A DNA stretch of 64,000 nt from Mariniflexile gromovii (GCF_017814435.1 NZ_JAGJCB010000009.1:86431-150430); one strand, 5' to 3'. Shown: positions 18,009 to 26,266, counted from the first letter of the stretch. Notes: generated from the letters alone by a model not told the origin. A program made the numbers and translations.

Positions 18009-19948
18009 AAAAGAAAATTTTAATAGTAGAGGATGAGTTTATCGTTGCCAATGATTTGTCTTGGATTTTAAGAAAAGCTGATTTTGAGGTTAGCGGTATT
18101 GCAGATTCCTATGAAGATGCCTTGAAGCAGATAGCGACTCTTAAACCAGATTTAGCCATTCTGGACATCAGATTGAATGGGCAACTCACCGGTATTGACT
18201 TGGCAAATAAACTGAACGAATTCCGTATTCCATTTATTTATCTCTCAGCAAATTCCAATAGGTCAACTTTGGAAGAAGCCAAAGCCACCAAACCCTATGG
18301 TTTTTTGGTTAAGCCCTTTCGAGAAAAGGATGTCATAATATCTTTGGAAATAGCTTCTTATCACCATGAACATTCAAATGGTTTTAACGACACGATACAA
18401 AAAAATCTCAGTTTAAAACTGAATACATTACTAGGTTTGGAATCAAATGTTGATAATTTATGCCTGGAACTTACTAAAACTTTTCAATCCTACATACCAT
18501 TTGATTACCTTGAACTGACATCTTCAAATAACAATACATTTCAATCGTCGATGGGCTGTTATCGAATAGGTTTTAATGAATACCAGCGTATTGGACTTAA
18601 AGAACTGTCAGCTATAAGCAGAATAAATTTGAAAGTGTTAAAGGAAATGTACAATGCTTCAGAAATGTTGGTGCAACCAAAAATATACAGTCAAATAGAA
18701 TTTAGAGAATCCCTAAAAAACAATCATTACAAAAAAGCGCTTGCAAAGATATTTAACCTAAACAGTCAGATGACTATTCCATTAACCCTGGGCGAGGAAT
18801 TGTACAATCTCAGTTTCTTTAGCAAAATACCCAACATCTTTACAAATGTTGAGTTAGAGATTTTATCTAGGTTGACTCCGGCTATAGAACAAATCTTTTC
18901 AGTAGCTGTAAACCAACATGCAGAGAAATACAAACCAAAAGAGTTACCAACAAAAACTCATAACACCCCTATTAAACATTTTAGTGGTATGGTTGGGAAT
19001 AGCCCAAACCTTCTAACTGTTTTTGACCATATAAAAATGGTTGCCCCAATGGATACATCTGTACTAATTTTGGGTGAAAGTGGTACAGGAAAGGAGCTTG
19101 TCGCAAAAAGTATACACAATTTATCACCCAGAAAAAACGGTCCTTTTATAGTGGTTAATTGTGGAGCTCTTCCCGAAAACCTCATAGAATCTATATTGTT
19201 TGGACATGAAAAAGGTGCCTTCACTGGTGCCAATGAGAAAAGGATAGGTAAATTTGAACAAGCCAATGGAGGGACTATTTTCTTGGACGAAATTGGGGAA
19301 ATGCCATTAGGTCTACAGGTAAAATTCTTAAGGGTGCTTCAGGAGAGGGAAGTTGAAAAAATAGGATCGAATATTCCGATAAAACTAAATGTTCGGGTTG
19401 TAACCGCAACAAACAAAAATCTTGAAAAAGAAGTGGAAGCTGGCCGATTTCGATTGGATTTATATTATAGATTAAATATTTTCCCAATTACCCTACCACC
19501 TCTAAGAGAACGTAAGGACGATATTCCCTTGCTAGTAAATCATTTTATTCAAAAAATATGTAAGGATAATAACATCAGTCACTTGAAAGTGGACAATATA
19601 GTACTATCATGCCTTAAACATTACGATTGGCCTGGTAATATTAGAGAGTTAGAGCATCATGTCGAAAAGAGTATTCTACTGGCTGATGGTGATACAATTA
19701 AAGATTCCTATTTGCCATTTAATGATATCAATGGAAAGCAATTTGACATTGAGCCTTCATCTGAAAGAATAAAAACCATTTTAGAAGTGGAACGTGATTA
19801 TATTTTGTACGTATTAAAAAGATGCAATGGCAAAGTTTTTGGCAAAGGTGGTGCAGCAGAGTTTTTGGATATACATCCCTCGACATTGAACTCCAAAATC
19901 AAAAAACTTGAGATTAATAAGGAGGATATCTTTTTTAAGCAGTTTTAA
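18005..19948 (+). CDS. Sigma-54-dependent response regulator (REC-GAF-AAA+-Fis)
   Basis: A 647-aa protein. The receiver domain has the acidic pair near residue 9-10 (IVEDEF), phospho-Asp54 in AILDIR, and a Lys in LVKPF. Residues about 130-305 look GAF-like. The AAA+ domain carries Walker A GESGTGKE (about 357-364), the sigma-54 contact loop GAFTGA (404-409), and IFLDEIGEMP as Walker B. The C-terminal FIS-type HTH is at about 605-642. It activates RpoN promoters on phosphorylation by the kinase encoded just upstream. Possible local targets are the sigma-54-like sites at 1437 and 44579, which is inference. Confidence 0.95.
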   Translation: MKKKILIVEDEFIVANDLSWILRKADFEVSGIADSYEDALKQIATLKPDLAILDIRLNGQLTGIDLANKLNEFRIPFIYLSANSNRSTLEEAKATKPYGFLVKPFREKDVIISLEIASYHHEHSNGFNDTIQKNLSLKLNTLLGLESNVDNLCLELTKTFQSYIPFDYLELTSSNNNTFQSSMGCYRIGFNEYQRIGLKELSAISRINLKVLKEMYNASEMLVQPKIYSQIEFRESLKNNHYKKALAKIFNLNSQMTIPLTLGEELYNLSFFSKIPNIFTNVELEILSRLTPAIEQIFSVAVNQHAEKYKPKELPTKTHNTPIKHFSGMVGNSPNLLTVFDHIKMVAPMDTSVLILGESGTGKELVAKSIHNLSPRKNGPFIVVNCGALPENLIESILFGHEKGAFTGANEKRIGKFEQANGGTIFLDEIGEMPLGLQVKFLRVLQEREVEKIGSNIPIKLNVRVVTATNKNLEKEVEAGRFRLDLYYRLNIFPITLPPLRERKDDIPLLVNHFIQKICKDNNISHLKVDNIVLSCLKHYDWPGNIRELEHHVEKSILLADGDTIKDSYLPFNDINGKQFDIEPSSERIKTILEVERDYILYVLKRCNGKVFGKGGAAEFLDIHPSTLNSKIKKLEINKEDIFFKQF

Positions 19949-20690
19949 ACTATTAATATTGGGAATCTATAAAAACAGAATCTTGCTTCGAAACACTTAA
20001 TTTATTTAGGTACGGAAGATGAGTACTTTATTAATATTAATAAGGGTTAAACCTAAAAAAGTACAAATATGTGTCAAACAAAATATTACTGTTGACCGAA
20101 CCATAGATTCGAACCTAGTTCAATCAAACCACTATTTTAACCACTTCAACTAAATCAAAAAGGATTTAATCTAACAATAGTGAAACTTAAATAAAATTAC
20201 TTGGCATAAGATTTAATGATAATATTTAAATTTCTAATTCAATTCTACTAATACTAAGTTATTAGGTGTAATAAAGTTATAGAATAAAAAATCATCATTT
20301 AAATACTCCATTATAATAACTTTAAATATTAAATGGATTAATGCAAATAAGAAAAAATAACTAAGAAGTGCATCTAGTAACTGTTTGGTGTGATTTATAA
20401 CTATTAATGATAAAGCAATAATCGATTGTGCTAAAGCATAACTACGTCCATTTTTTGGATGCAAAATATAATTTTAAAATAAGTGATTATTTTTTGCAGA
20501 TAGACATACTTTAATCATAAAAATTACAAACTCCAACATGCTTGCTTCATGACACACATTTATAAGCAACGGCAATTAGTAGTTAGCTTAAAAAAGCATT
20601 AAAACAGAAATCTTGATTCAAAATCCATAGTTTTTATCCTCAAAAGACACTAAATAACATCAATTTTTATGGTAAACACGAAAAAAGCAT
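19949..20690 (+). other. AT-rich intergenic region, no supported gene
   Basis: About 740 bp follow the response-regulator gene with no coding frame I can support. A 76-codon minus-strand frame with a TTG start (20464 down to 20234) encodes a hydrophobic peptide but has no recognisable family. TTGGCAT at 20204 resembles the -24 half of a sigma-54 site, but its -12 half is poor and no gene follows on the plus strand. The stretch may be decayed DNA next to an integration site. Confidence 0.5.
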
Positions 20691-20712
20691 TATTCTGTAC
20701 CTATTCTGTACC
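20691..20712. repeat. Perfect 11-bp tandem repeat beside the att-like site
   Basis: TATTCTGTACC occurs twice with no spacer (20691-20701 and 20702-20712), about 52 bp from the tRNA-Met 3' half. Short direct repeats beside an attachment core are typical of integrase arm-type binding sites, but that role is inference. Confidence 0.6.
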
Positions 20713-20726
20713 CATAGAAATAAAAA

Positions 20727-20752
20727 AAGGGTCTCAATCTCTTGAAACCCTT
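20727..20752 (-). terminator. Minus-strand intrinsic terminator
   Basis: Arms AAGGGTCTC (20727-20735) and GAAACCCTT (20744-20752) pair with one mismatch. On the minus strand the stem is followed by seven T residues (from A 20722-20728). It lies just after the end of the integrase gene and the tRNA-like fragment, so it would end transcription of either. Confidence 0.7.
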
Positions 20753-20763
20753 GTTATTCCTAG

Positions 20764-20805
20764 TAGCGGGAACTGGACTCGAACCAGTGACCTTCGGGTT
20801 ATGAG
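20764..20805 (-). repeat. 3' half of a tRNA-Met(CAT) gene: probable att core
   Basis: On the minus strand this segment reads as tRNA nucleotides 32-73: anticodon loop CTCATAA, 3' anticodon strand CCCGA, variable AGGTC, T-arm ACTGG-TTCGAGT-CCAGT, acceptor strand TCCCGCT and discriminator A. The matching 5' half is absent; integrase coding sequence takes its place, and the integrase TAA (20799-20801) lies inside the anticodon loop. This is the usual structure of an attachment site of a tRNA-targeting integrative element. No intact tRNA-Met is in the window. Confidence 0.85.
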
Positions 20806-22049
20806 CTTAAACTATTACTCTTTCTCTGAATTTTGAGCTTGGTATTTAATACTTCCATATCATCACTAACCTTTCTCTCTATAACTTTTGCGTAGATTTG
20901 GGTTGTAGAGATTTTAGTATGGCTTAGTAATTTAGATACAGTTTCGATTGGCACGCCATTACTCAATGTAACTGTTGTTGCAAATGTATGACGAGCCATG
21001 TGGAATGTTAAGTTCTTTTTAATACCACAGGCATCCGCCACTTCCTTTAAATATAGATTCAGTTTTTCATTTGTTATGACTGGGAATAATGTTTCAGTTA
21101 TTTCAGTCATAGGATGCTCTTTATATTTTTCAATTAATTCTTCTGCCTTATCTAATAAAGGAACTTTAATTGGTGTTTTTGTTTTTTGTCTTTTTGAAAT
21201 TACCCAATTATTACCATCGATTCCTTTAACAATATTTGAATCATTCAATGCTATGATGTTTGCATAACTAATACCTGTATAGCAACTGAATACAAATAGA
21301 TCTCTAACTCTTTCCAACCGGTCTATAGGAAAATAATAGGTTTCTAAATTAGAGAGTTCATTCTCTGAAAGAAATTGACGTTCCTTCTTTTCCCATGTTG
21401 GTTTCCATCTCATGAATGGGTCTTTATCCACCCACTCCATATGAAAAGCCAATGTGACCATTTTACGTAAACGCTGTAAATGTTTCATAACTGTATTATG
21501 TTTCATTGCTTTTGGGTGGCCCTTTGGCCAATATCTATGTAGAAAGGTCTCAAAATCACAAATGAATTTATAATCCAGCTGTTTTAGGAAAACATCAGAA
21601 GTTTTTAATGATTTTGCATGAAACCGTTTTATATAGTTTTCAGTGATTCCAAAATTAACGATGGTACCAGGAGCTAAAGTACCTTCTATTTTGCGTGTAT
21701 GATAATCTATCAATTCCTGCAGCGTTTTACTTGTATCCAACTCTCCACCGTAACTGGCTTTGATAAGTTGAGCCGTGATTAATTTTCCTTTGAATTTCAA
21801 ATCTTGATAGTTTTGAAATAATTGAGTGTGCACTTGGTCTAAATACAGATTTATTTGCCTGGCTTCACTGGAAGCACCCTTTGCCCTTTTCTTTTTAGCA
21901 TCCCATAGTGAGATTGCAATTTTTCTCTTGAGGCTTAAGTTTACTCGTTTGCCATCAACCGTAATTCTGGCATAAAGTAATGCTTGGTCATCATTCTTGC
22001 TTTTTTGGTCTGCCCAAAAAAGAATGGAAAAAGTGTTTGTGGTTCTCAT
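20799..22049 (-). CDS. Tyrosine recombinase / integrase (Bacteroidota type)
   Basis: A 416-aa integrase with the Arm-DNA-binding domain seen in Bacteroidota (N-terminal FSILFWADQKSKN), a SAM-like core-binding domain around residues 110-210, and a catalytic domain. Catalytic residues visible are the His/Arg of HMARHTF, His of LLSHTKISTT and the nucleophile Tyr in QIYAKV. The first Arg box reads CYTGISYANI, as in many Bacteroidota integrases of this type. The reading frame is intact. Its stop codon lies inside the tRNA-Met 3' half, so it probably integrates at that tRNA gene. A palindrome lies about 80 bp upstream of its start. Confidence 0.93.
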   Translation of the reverse strand: MRTTNTFSILFWADQKSKNDDQALLYARITVDGKRVNLSLKRKIAISLWDAKKKRAKGASSEARQINLYLDQVHTQLFQNYQDLKFKGKLITAQLIKASYGGELDTSKTLQELIDYHTRKIEGTLAPGTIVNFGITENYIKRFHAKSLKTSDVFLKQLDYKFICDFETFLHRYWPKGHPKAMKHNTVMKHLQRLRKMVTLAFHMEWVDKDPFMRWKPTWEKKERQFLSENELSNLETYYFPIDRLERVRDLFVFSCYTGISYANIIALNDSNIVKGIDGNNWVISKRQKTKTPIKVPLLDKAEELIEKYKEHPMTEITETLFPVITNEKLNLYLKEVADACGIKKNLTFHMARHTFATTVTLSNGVPIETVSKLLSHTKISTTQIYAKVIERKVSDDMEVLNTKLKIQRKSNSLSS

Positions 22050-22129
22050 AGTTGTCGTCTTTAAATTATAAAAAAATTATCAGAACGAAAGTCAAATCAA
22101 CTATACCAATTCAATATACAAAATTTTCA

Positions 22130-22155
22130 AAAGTGTCAGTTGGAACTGACACTTT
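22130..22155. promoter_or_regulatory. Perfect 26-bp palindrome upstream of the integrase gene
   Basis: AAAGTGTCAGTT (22130-22141) and AACTGACACTTT (22144-22155) are perfect 12-nt reverse complements with a GG spacer. The site lies 81 bp before the integrase start. It has no T-run, so an operator for a dimeric regulator, or a recombinase/excisionase site, is more likely than a terminator. Confidence 0.6.
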
Positions 22156-22226
22156 GAAGTTTAACTGTCGAATAGCTACCATTTAAATTCAAAACAAATC
22201 AAATTAAATAAACCCCTAAAAACCTG

Positions 22227-22260
22227 AAAACCACACAATTAGCATGAATTGTGTGGTTTT
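22227..22260 (-). terminator. 14-bp perfect hairpin after tRNA-Arg
   Basis: AAAACCACACAATT (22227-22240) pairs perfectly with AATTGTGTGGTTTT (22247-22260) around a 6-nt loop. It is 24 bp downstream of the minus-strand tRNA-Arg and probably ends its transcript. It is symmetric and could act in both directions. Confidence 0.75.
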
Positions 22261-22284
22261 TGTAGCTATTCAACTAGCTTTTAG

Positions 22285-22358
22285 TGACCTCGACTGGATT
22301 CAAACCAGTAACCTCTTGAGCCGTAATCAAGTGCGCTATTCAGTTGCGCCACGAGGCC
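22285..22358 (-). tRNA. tRNA-Arg (anticodon ACG)
   Basis: A full cloverleaf of 74 nt reads on the minus strand. The acceptor arm GGCCTCG/CGAGGTC has one G-U pair, the D-stem is GCGC/GCGC, the anticodon arm CTTGA-TTACGGC-TCAAG gives anticodon ACG, and the T-arm is ACTGG-TTTGAAT-CCAGT. CCA is not encoded. It lies about 235 bp upstream of the integrase start, but its 3' half does not match the att-like fragment at 20764. Confidence 0.95.
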
Positions 22359-22519
22359 TTTTTAAGTGGGTGCAAATATAATAATTTTATTAAAATACAA
22401 CCAAATTTATTTCAATATTATAACTCATTTTAATTCTTATTATTATTATCTTTTAAAAACGGTCTTATTTATACTAAACTTAAGTAACATTTATTACATA
22501 ACTAAGCTTTACTTCTTTT

Positions 22520-22527
22520 TACATTTG
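22520..22527 (+). promoter_or_regulatory. Bacteroidota-type -7 box (TACATTTG)
   Basis: TACATTTG matches the TAnnTTTG consensus and lies 17 nt before the start at 22544. The expected -33 TTTG is weak (CATA at 22497). Confidence 0.45.
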
Positions 22528-22543
22528 CATTAAATTAACAGGT

Positions 22544-23101
22544 ATGAACTATATTTTAAATCCGTGGCCATGGTATGTTTCCGGTCCACTTATTGCCTTA
22601 GTAATGGCTTTACTTTTATATTTTGGAAAAACATTTGGCATGTCGTCCAACTTAAGAACGATGTGTACAATCATGGGAGCCGATAAATTTTCAAACTTTT
22701 TTAAATTTAATTGGAAAGACCAATCGTGGAACTTAACGGTTGTTGTTGGCGCCATTATTGGAGGCTTTATAGCTACCAATTATTTATCAAATGATAGTGT
22801 TAGTGATTTAAACCCTGCAACCATAACCGAATTACAGCAAATGGGGTTTGAAAATGCTGGTGCTTCTTTAGTGCCCTCAGAAATGTACAATCTTGAAGCC
22901 ATTACATCTATAGAAGGATTGTTATTGCTAATAGTTGGCGGATTGTTGGTTGGCTTTGGCACACGATATGCTGGCGGCTGTACTTCTGGACATGCCATTA
23001 CAGGACTTAGTAGTTTACAAAAACCATCTCTAATTGCAGTTATTGGATTTTTTATTGGCGGCTTGATAATGACCAACTTTATTTTACCCTTAATTTTTTA
23101 G
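22544..23101 (+). CDS. YeeE/YedE-family sulfur transporter subunit
   Basis: A 185-aa membrane protein with about five hydrophobic helices. The family motif GFGTRYAGGCTSGHAI has the conserved Cys used to relay thiosulfate in characterised YeeE. It is paired with a second, shorter YeeE-type gene at 23194. Such split pairs are common in Bacteroidota. The probable role is import of thiosulfate or a related sulfur compound across the inner membrane. Only the fold and Cys motifs are seen, so the substrate is inferred. Confidence 0.9.
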   Translation: MNYILNPWPWYVSGPLIALVMALLLYFGKTFGMSSNLRTMCTIMGADKFSNFFKFNWKDQSWNLTVVVGAIIGGFIATNYLSNDSVSDLNPATITELQQMGFENAGASLVPSEMYNLEAITSIEGLLLLIVGGLLVGFGTRYAGGCTSGHAITGLSSLQKPSLIAVIGFFIGGLIMTNFILPLIF

Positions 23102-23104
23102 ATT

Positions 23105-23197
23105 ATGAAACGAGCAACTTATTCAAGTATTTATACTAAAAATTTAAAAAACGAGTCGCATTTGACATTTAAAAAATTAATAAAACAAGACAAATGA
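23105..23197 (+). CDS. Possible 30-aa leader/small ORF coupled to the second YeeE gene
   Basis: ATG at 23105 opens 30 codons ending in a TGA that overlaps the next gene's ATG as ATGA (23194-23197). The peptide is basic and polar (it begins MKRATYSSIY and ends KKLIKQDK). Exact overlap and position between two partner genes suggest translational coupling. The peptide has no family I know, so this may be chance. Confidence 0.3.
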   Translation: MKRATYSSIYTKNLKNESHLTFKKLIKQDK

Positions 23198-23607
23198 AAT
23201 ATTTTAAATTTTTACTAGTAGGCGTATTTTTTGGAATTGTTTTAGTAAAATCGGAAGCTGTGTCGTGGTACCGTATTTATGAAATGTTCCGTTTTCAATC
23301 GTTCCATATGTATGGCATTATTGGTACTGCTATTGCTTCTGGTGTTCTATTTCTTCAAATTTCAAAGAAAGGTTATATAAAAAGTATTGAAGGCGCTGAT
23401 ATTTTTGTACCTAAAAAGGATAACGGCTTTATTAGATATATTGTTGGTGGTAGTATTTTTGGATTGGGTTGGGCACTTATAGGTGCTTGTCCAGGCCCTA
23501 TGTATATTTTACTGGGAACAGGCGTTTACAGCATGCTTATAGTTATTGCCGCTGCAGTTTTAGGCACTTTTATTTATGGTGTTTTAAAAGATAAACTACC
23601 ACACTAA
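23194..23607 (+). CDS. YeeE/YedE-family (DUF6691) membrane protein
   Basis: A 137-aa membrane protein with four hydrophobic segments and the conserved Cys motif LGWALIGACPGPMY. It is the short partner of the YeeE-type gene upstream. The two together cover the helices of a full-length YeeE. It ends one base before the end of the convergent clpS gene, leaving no room for a terminator between them. Confidence 0.9.
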   Translation: MKYFKFLLVGVFFGIVLVKSEAVSWYRIYEMFRFQSFHMYGIIGTAIASGVLFLQISKKGYIKSIEGADIFVPKKDNGFIRYIVGGSIFGLGWALIGACPGPMYILLGTGVYSMLIVIAAAVLGTFIYGVLKDKLPH

Positions 23608-23608
23608 G

Positions 23609-23884
23609 TTATATAATTTCAGCACTTAAACCGGCATCAAGTAACATACTGCAACGCGGTTTCAAATCGTCGTACAGACCTGTTTTTACAGTACACTTGC
23701 CTTTATAATGCACCAAGATAGCGCATTGTTCGGCTTGTTCCGCTGTGTGTTCGCATGCATAGATAAGTGTATTAATAACATGGTCGAAGGTGTTAACGTC
23801 GTCATTAAACAACACAATCTCGTTTTGGGTAAGTACTTCTTCTTGAAGTAGTACTTCTTCAGATGTTTTTTCTCTAGTACTCAT
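23609..23884 (-). CDS. clpS: ATP-dependent Clp protease adaptor ClpS
   Basis: A 91-aa protein with the ClpS core: a flexible N-terminus, then IVLFNDDVNTFDHVI (the N-degron pocket segment), HTAEQAEQCAILVHYKGKC and a C-terminal strand. ClpS delivers substrates with destabilising N-terminal residues to ClpA/ClpC-ClpP. Length is typical. It lies 15 bp downstream of prmA on the same strand, which suggests an operon. Confidence 0.96.
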   Translation of the reverse strand: MSTREKTSEEVLLQEEVLTQNEIVLFNDDVNTFDHVINTLIYACEHTAEQAEQCAILVHYKGKCTVKTGLYDDLKPRCSMLLDAGLSAEII

Positions 23885-23899
23885 AAGTCAAAGTTTTTA

Positions 23900-24736
23900 C
23901 TAATTTAAAAATTTTAAAGCAACCCAATGGTTTCTTTCCAACTTTTCTTCAAATTTTAACAAATATTTTTCACACGTTTCTTGAATTACAGGGATATCAT
24001 CGTTGTAAAATCCGCTTAAAAACAAGAGTCCATTTTGGTTTAAACAAGACACATAAGTTTCCATATCGTTCAATAAAATATTACGATTGATGTTTGCTAT
24101 TATAATATCATATTTTCTGCCAGACAAAACACTGGCATCACCTTCTATAACCGTGATGTTTTTGCAATTATTACGCTCCACATTTTCTATACTGTTTAAA
24201 TAGCACCAGTTATCATAATCTACCGCGTCTACAGGTTTTGCACCTTTCATTTCTGCTAAAATGGCCAAAACACCTGTTCCACAACCCATATCTAAAACCG
24301 ATTTATTGGTGAAATCGTTTTTTAGAATATACTGGATCATCATATGAGTAGTTTCATGATGCCCAGTACCAAAACTCATTTTTGGTTCGATGATGATATC
24401 GTATTGGGTATTTGGTTTTTCATGAAATGGCGCACGCACCGTACATACATCATCAACAATTATAGGATTGAAATTCTTTTCCCATTCTTCGTTCCAGTTG
24501 GTTTGTTCTATTTCGTTAAATTCATATGCTATTTTGAATTCTTCGGAATTTAAAATTTGAACATCATCAAGTATAGATGCGTTCCATTCATCTTTTTGAA
24601 TGTATGCCGTGACGCCTTCTTCGGTTTCTACAAAGCTTTCAAAACCTGCATAACCGAGTTCTGCTATAAGGATTTCAACCCCAGGTTGAAGTGGTGTTAC
24701 TTTAAATTCGTACCCTATATAAATGATGTTGGACAT
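23900..24736 (-). CDS. prmA: Ribosomal protein L11 methyltransferase
   Basis: A 278-aa SAM-dependent methyltransferase. It has the N-terminal substrate-recruiting domain, motif I in SVLDMGCGTGVLAIL, and NINRNILLND in the motif IV position. The KMSFGTGHHETT segment before motif I is a hallmark of PrmA. It methylates ribosomal protein L11. It shares direction with tpiA upstream across a 251-bp gap that carries a structured repeat. Confidence 0.96.
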   Translation of the reverse strand: MSNIIYIGYEFKVTPLQPGVEILIAELGYAGFESFVETEEGVTAYIQKDEWNASILDDVQILNSEEFKIAYEFNEIEQTNWNEEWEKNFNPIIVDDVCTVRAPFHEKPNTQYDIIIEPKMSFGTGHHETTHMMIQYILKNDFTNKSVLDMGCGTGVLAILAEMKGAKPVDAVDYDNWCYLNSIENVERNNCKNITVIEGDASVLSGRKYDIIIANINRNILLNDMETYVSCLNQNGLLFLSGFYNDDIPVIQETCEKYLLKFEEKLERNHWVALKFLN

Positions 24737-24746
24737 GATGAATTAT

Positions 24747-24774
24747 GATTTACGATTTTAGATTTACGATTTTG
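24747..24774. repeat. 14-bp direct repeat
   Basis: GATTTACGATTTTA at 24747-24760 is repeated at 24761-24774 with one change at the last base. It lies just upstream of the prmA start. Confidence 0.6.
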
Positions 24775-24800
24775 GAATTGCCGATATACTTATTTGTTGA

Positions 24801-24955
24801 GGTTTGCGTTAGCGATTGCAGTGAAAATCCTTTTTAAAATTTAAACTAAACAAACATGGAGAGGACAAAAAATTGGCAGTTTGCCACGATCTTTGTCCTC
24901 GACATGTCGTTTTAAAAAGATTGAAACGTAAAGCGCGACCCTTGTGGTAACGCCC
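24801..24955. repeat. Structured interspersed repeat, copy A
   Basis: About 155 bp. Terminal GCGTTA/TAACGC (24806-24811 and 24948-24953), inner CTTTTTAAAAT/GTTTTAAAAAG and a central GAGGACAAA/TTTGTCCTC hairpin enclosing TGGCA/TGCCA make the unit a long imperfect palindrome. Its reverse complement matches 34243-34444 in order along its length. It is non-coding and lies between tpiA and prmA. Confidence 0.8.
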
Positions 24956-24987
24956 AAAAGATTTCCTTCTTCAAGGAAATGACAAAT

Positions 24988-25737
24988 TTAAAATGCGTTT
25001 ACAATCGCAAAAAAGTCGTCTGCATTAAGCGCGGCACCACCAATTAAACCACCATCTACGTCTGGCTTTCCAAAAATTTCCTGTGCATTGTTTGGTTTAA
25101 CGCTACCACCGTATAGAATTGATACGCTGTTTGCTACATCGGCACCATATTTATTGCTTAAGGTTTTGCGGATGAAAGCGTGCATATCTTGCGCTTGTTC
25201 CGGACTTGCGGTTTCGCCAGTTCCTATGGCCCAAACAGGTTCGTAAGCCAACACGATATTTTTAAAGGCTGAAGCTTCTAAATGAAACAAAGCGTTTTTT
25301 ATTTGGCTTTCTACTACAGCTTCGTGGTTTCCAGATTTTCTGTCGGCCAACACTTCTCCAAAACAGAAGATAACACGTAATTCGTTTGCCAAAGCTGCAT
25401 CTACTTTTTTAGCTAAAATTTCATCGGTTTCACCAAAATATTCACGACGCTCGCTGTGTCCCAATATAACAGTTTTAACACCTACACTTTTAAGCATGCT
25501 TGCACTGATTTCGCCTGTGTAAGCGCCATTGGCAGCAAAGTGCATGTTTTGCGCAATCACCTCAATATCTGTATCTTTCAATGTTTGGTATGCTTGCCAT
25601 AAGTTGGTGAATGTTGGCGCAATCATCACCTCTGCTTTTGAGGTTTTTACTTGATTTTTTAAGTTTGTTATTAGCGTTTCGGTTTGCGCTAAATCGTTGT
25701 TCATTTTCCAGTTTCCTGCTACAATTTGTTGTCTCAT
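24988..25737 (-). CDS. tpiA: Triose-phosphate isomerase
   Basis: A 249-aa protein with all TIM landmarks: GNWKMN (Lys substrate contact), ILGHSERR (catalytic His), LAYEPVWAIGTG (catalytic Glu and flexible loop 6) and SILYGGSVKP (phosphate binding). It interconverts dihydroxyacetone phosphate and glyceraldehyde 3-phosphate in glycolysis. The start sits 43 bp after the TlpA-like gene on the same strand. Confidence 0.98.
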   Translation of the reverse strand: MRQQIVAGNWKMNNDLAQTETLITNLKNQVKTSKAEVMIAPTFTNLWQAYQTLKDTDIEVIAQNMHFAANGAYTGEISASMLKSVGVKTVILGHSERREYFGETDEILAKKVDAALANELRVIFCFGEVLADRKSGNHEAVVESQIKNALFHLEASAFKNIVLAYEPVWAIGTGETASPEQAQDMHAFIRKTLSNKYGADVANSVSILYGGSVKPNNAQEIFGKPDVDGGLIGGAALNADDFFAIVNAF

Positions 25738-25780
25738 TTTTAATTTACCTTTTTAAATTAAGGACTTTTATTAAGTTTTA

Positions 25781-26266
25781 TTATAAAATTTCTTTGATTT
25801 TTTTATCGTCTGCCTCAATGGCTTTAAATAATTTTATGCTTACATTGGGCGCAATGACCATGTATCTTGGTATCCAATCTAACTGAATGAACTCTCCAAA
25901 TGGTCCTTTCCACCCTGATTCCATAAAGTAATGCTGACCTTTAACTCCATACTTTTTGATGCCGTTTTTCCATGCGTCTTGGGTTTTATCTAACGACAGA
26001 AAAACATAGGTAGCGTTTTTATATGCCTTTTGTAATTCTTTAACCTTTGGCATACCACCAATGCAGTCTTTACACCAAGATGCCCAAACATCAACCACCA
26101 AGGTTTTGCCTTTGTTTTCTTCTAAGATTCTCTTGAATGTTATTGATTCTCCTTCTAAGGTTACAAAAGTGTCGTTTAATGCTGCTTCAGAAAACTGTGT
26201 TGGCGTTTCTTGTGCTTTACAGCTTAAAATGCTTATGAATAGAATTGCTATATATTTTATTTTCAT
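25781..26266 (-). CDS. TlpA-like thioredoxin-fold lipoprotein
   Basis: From the second ATG the protein is 161 aa and begins MKIKYIAILFISILSCKAQ, a good lipoprotein signal with Cys at residue 16. I prefer this to the ATG 24 bp upstream, which would place charged residues before the signal. It has the thioredoxin fold with active site WASWCKDC and a cis-Pro region WIPRYMVI. It probably reduces or maintains thiols in the periplasm. Confidence 0.9.
   Translation of the reverse strand: MKIKYIAILFISILSCKAQETPTQFSEAALNDTFVTLEGESITFKRILEENKGKTLVVDVWASWCKDCIGGMPKVKELQKAYKNATYVFLSLDKTQDAWKNGIKKYGVKGQHYFMESGWKGPFGEFIQLDWIPRYMVIAPNVSIKLFKAIEADDKKIKEIL

Noticed and set aside
20204..20221. TTGGCAT sigma-54-like site
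   Set aside because: The -12 half is poor and no plus-strand gene follows for over 2 kb.
20234..20464. 76-codon hydrophobic frame on the minus strand
   Set aside because: TTG start, very AT-rich, no family resemblance and no neighbouring partner; probably chance.
22285..22358. tRNA-Arg as the integration target of the nearby integrase
   Set aside because: Its 3' half does not match the fragment at 20764, which has the CAT anticodon loop of tRNA-Met; only general T-arm similarity is seen.
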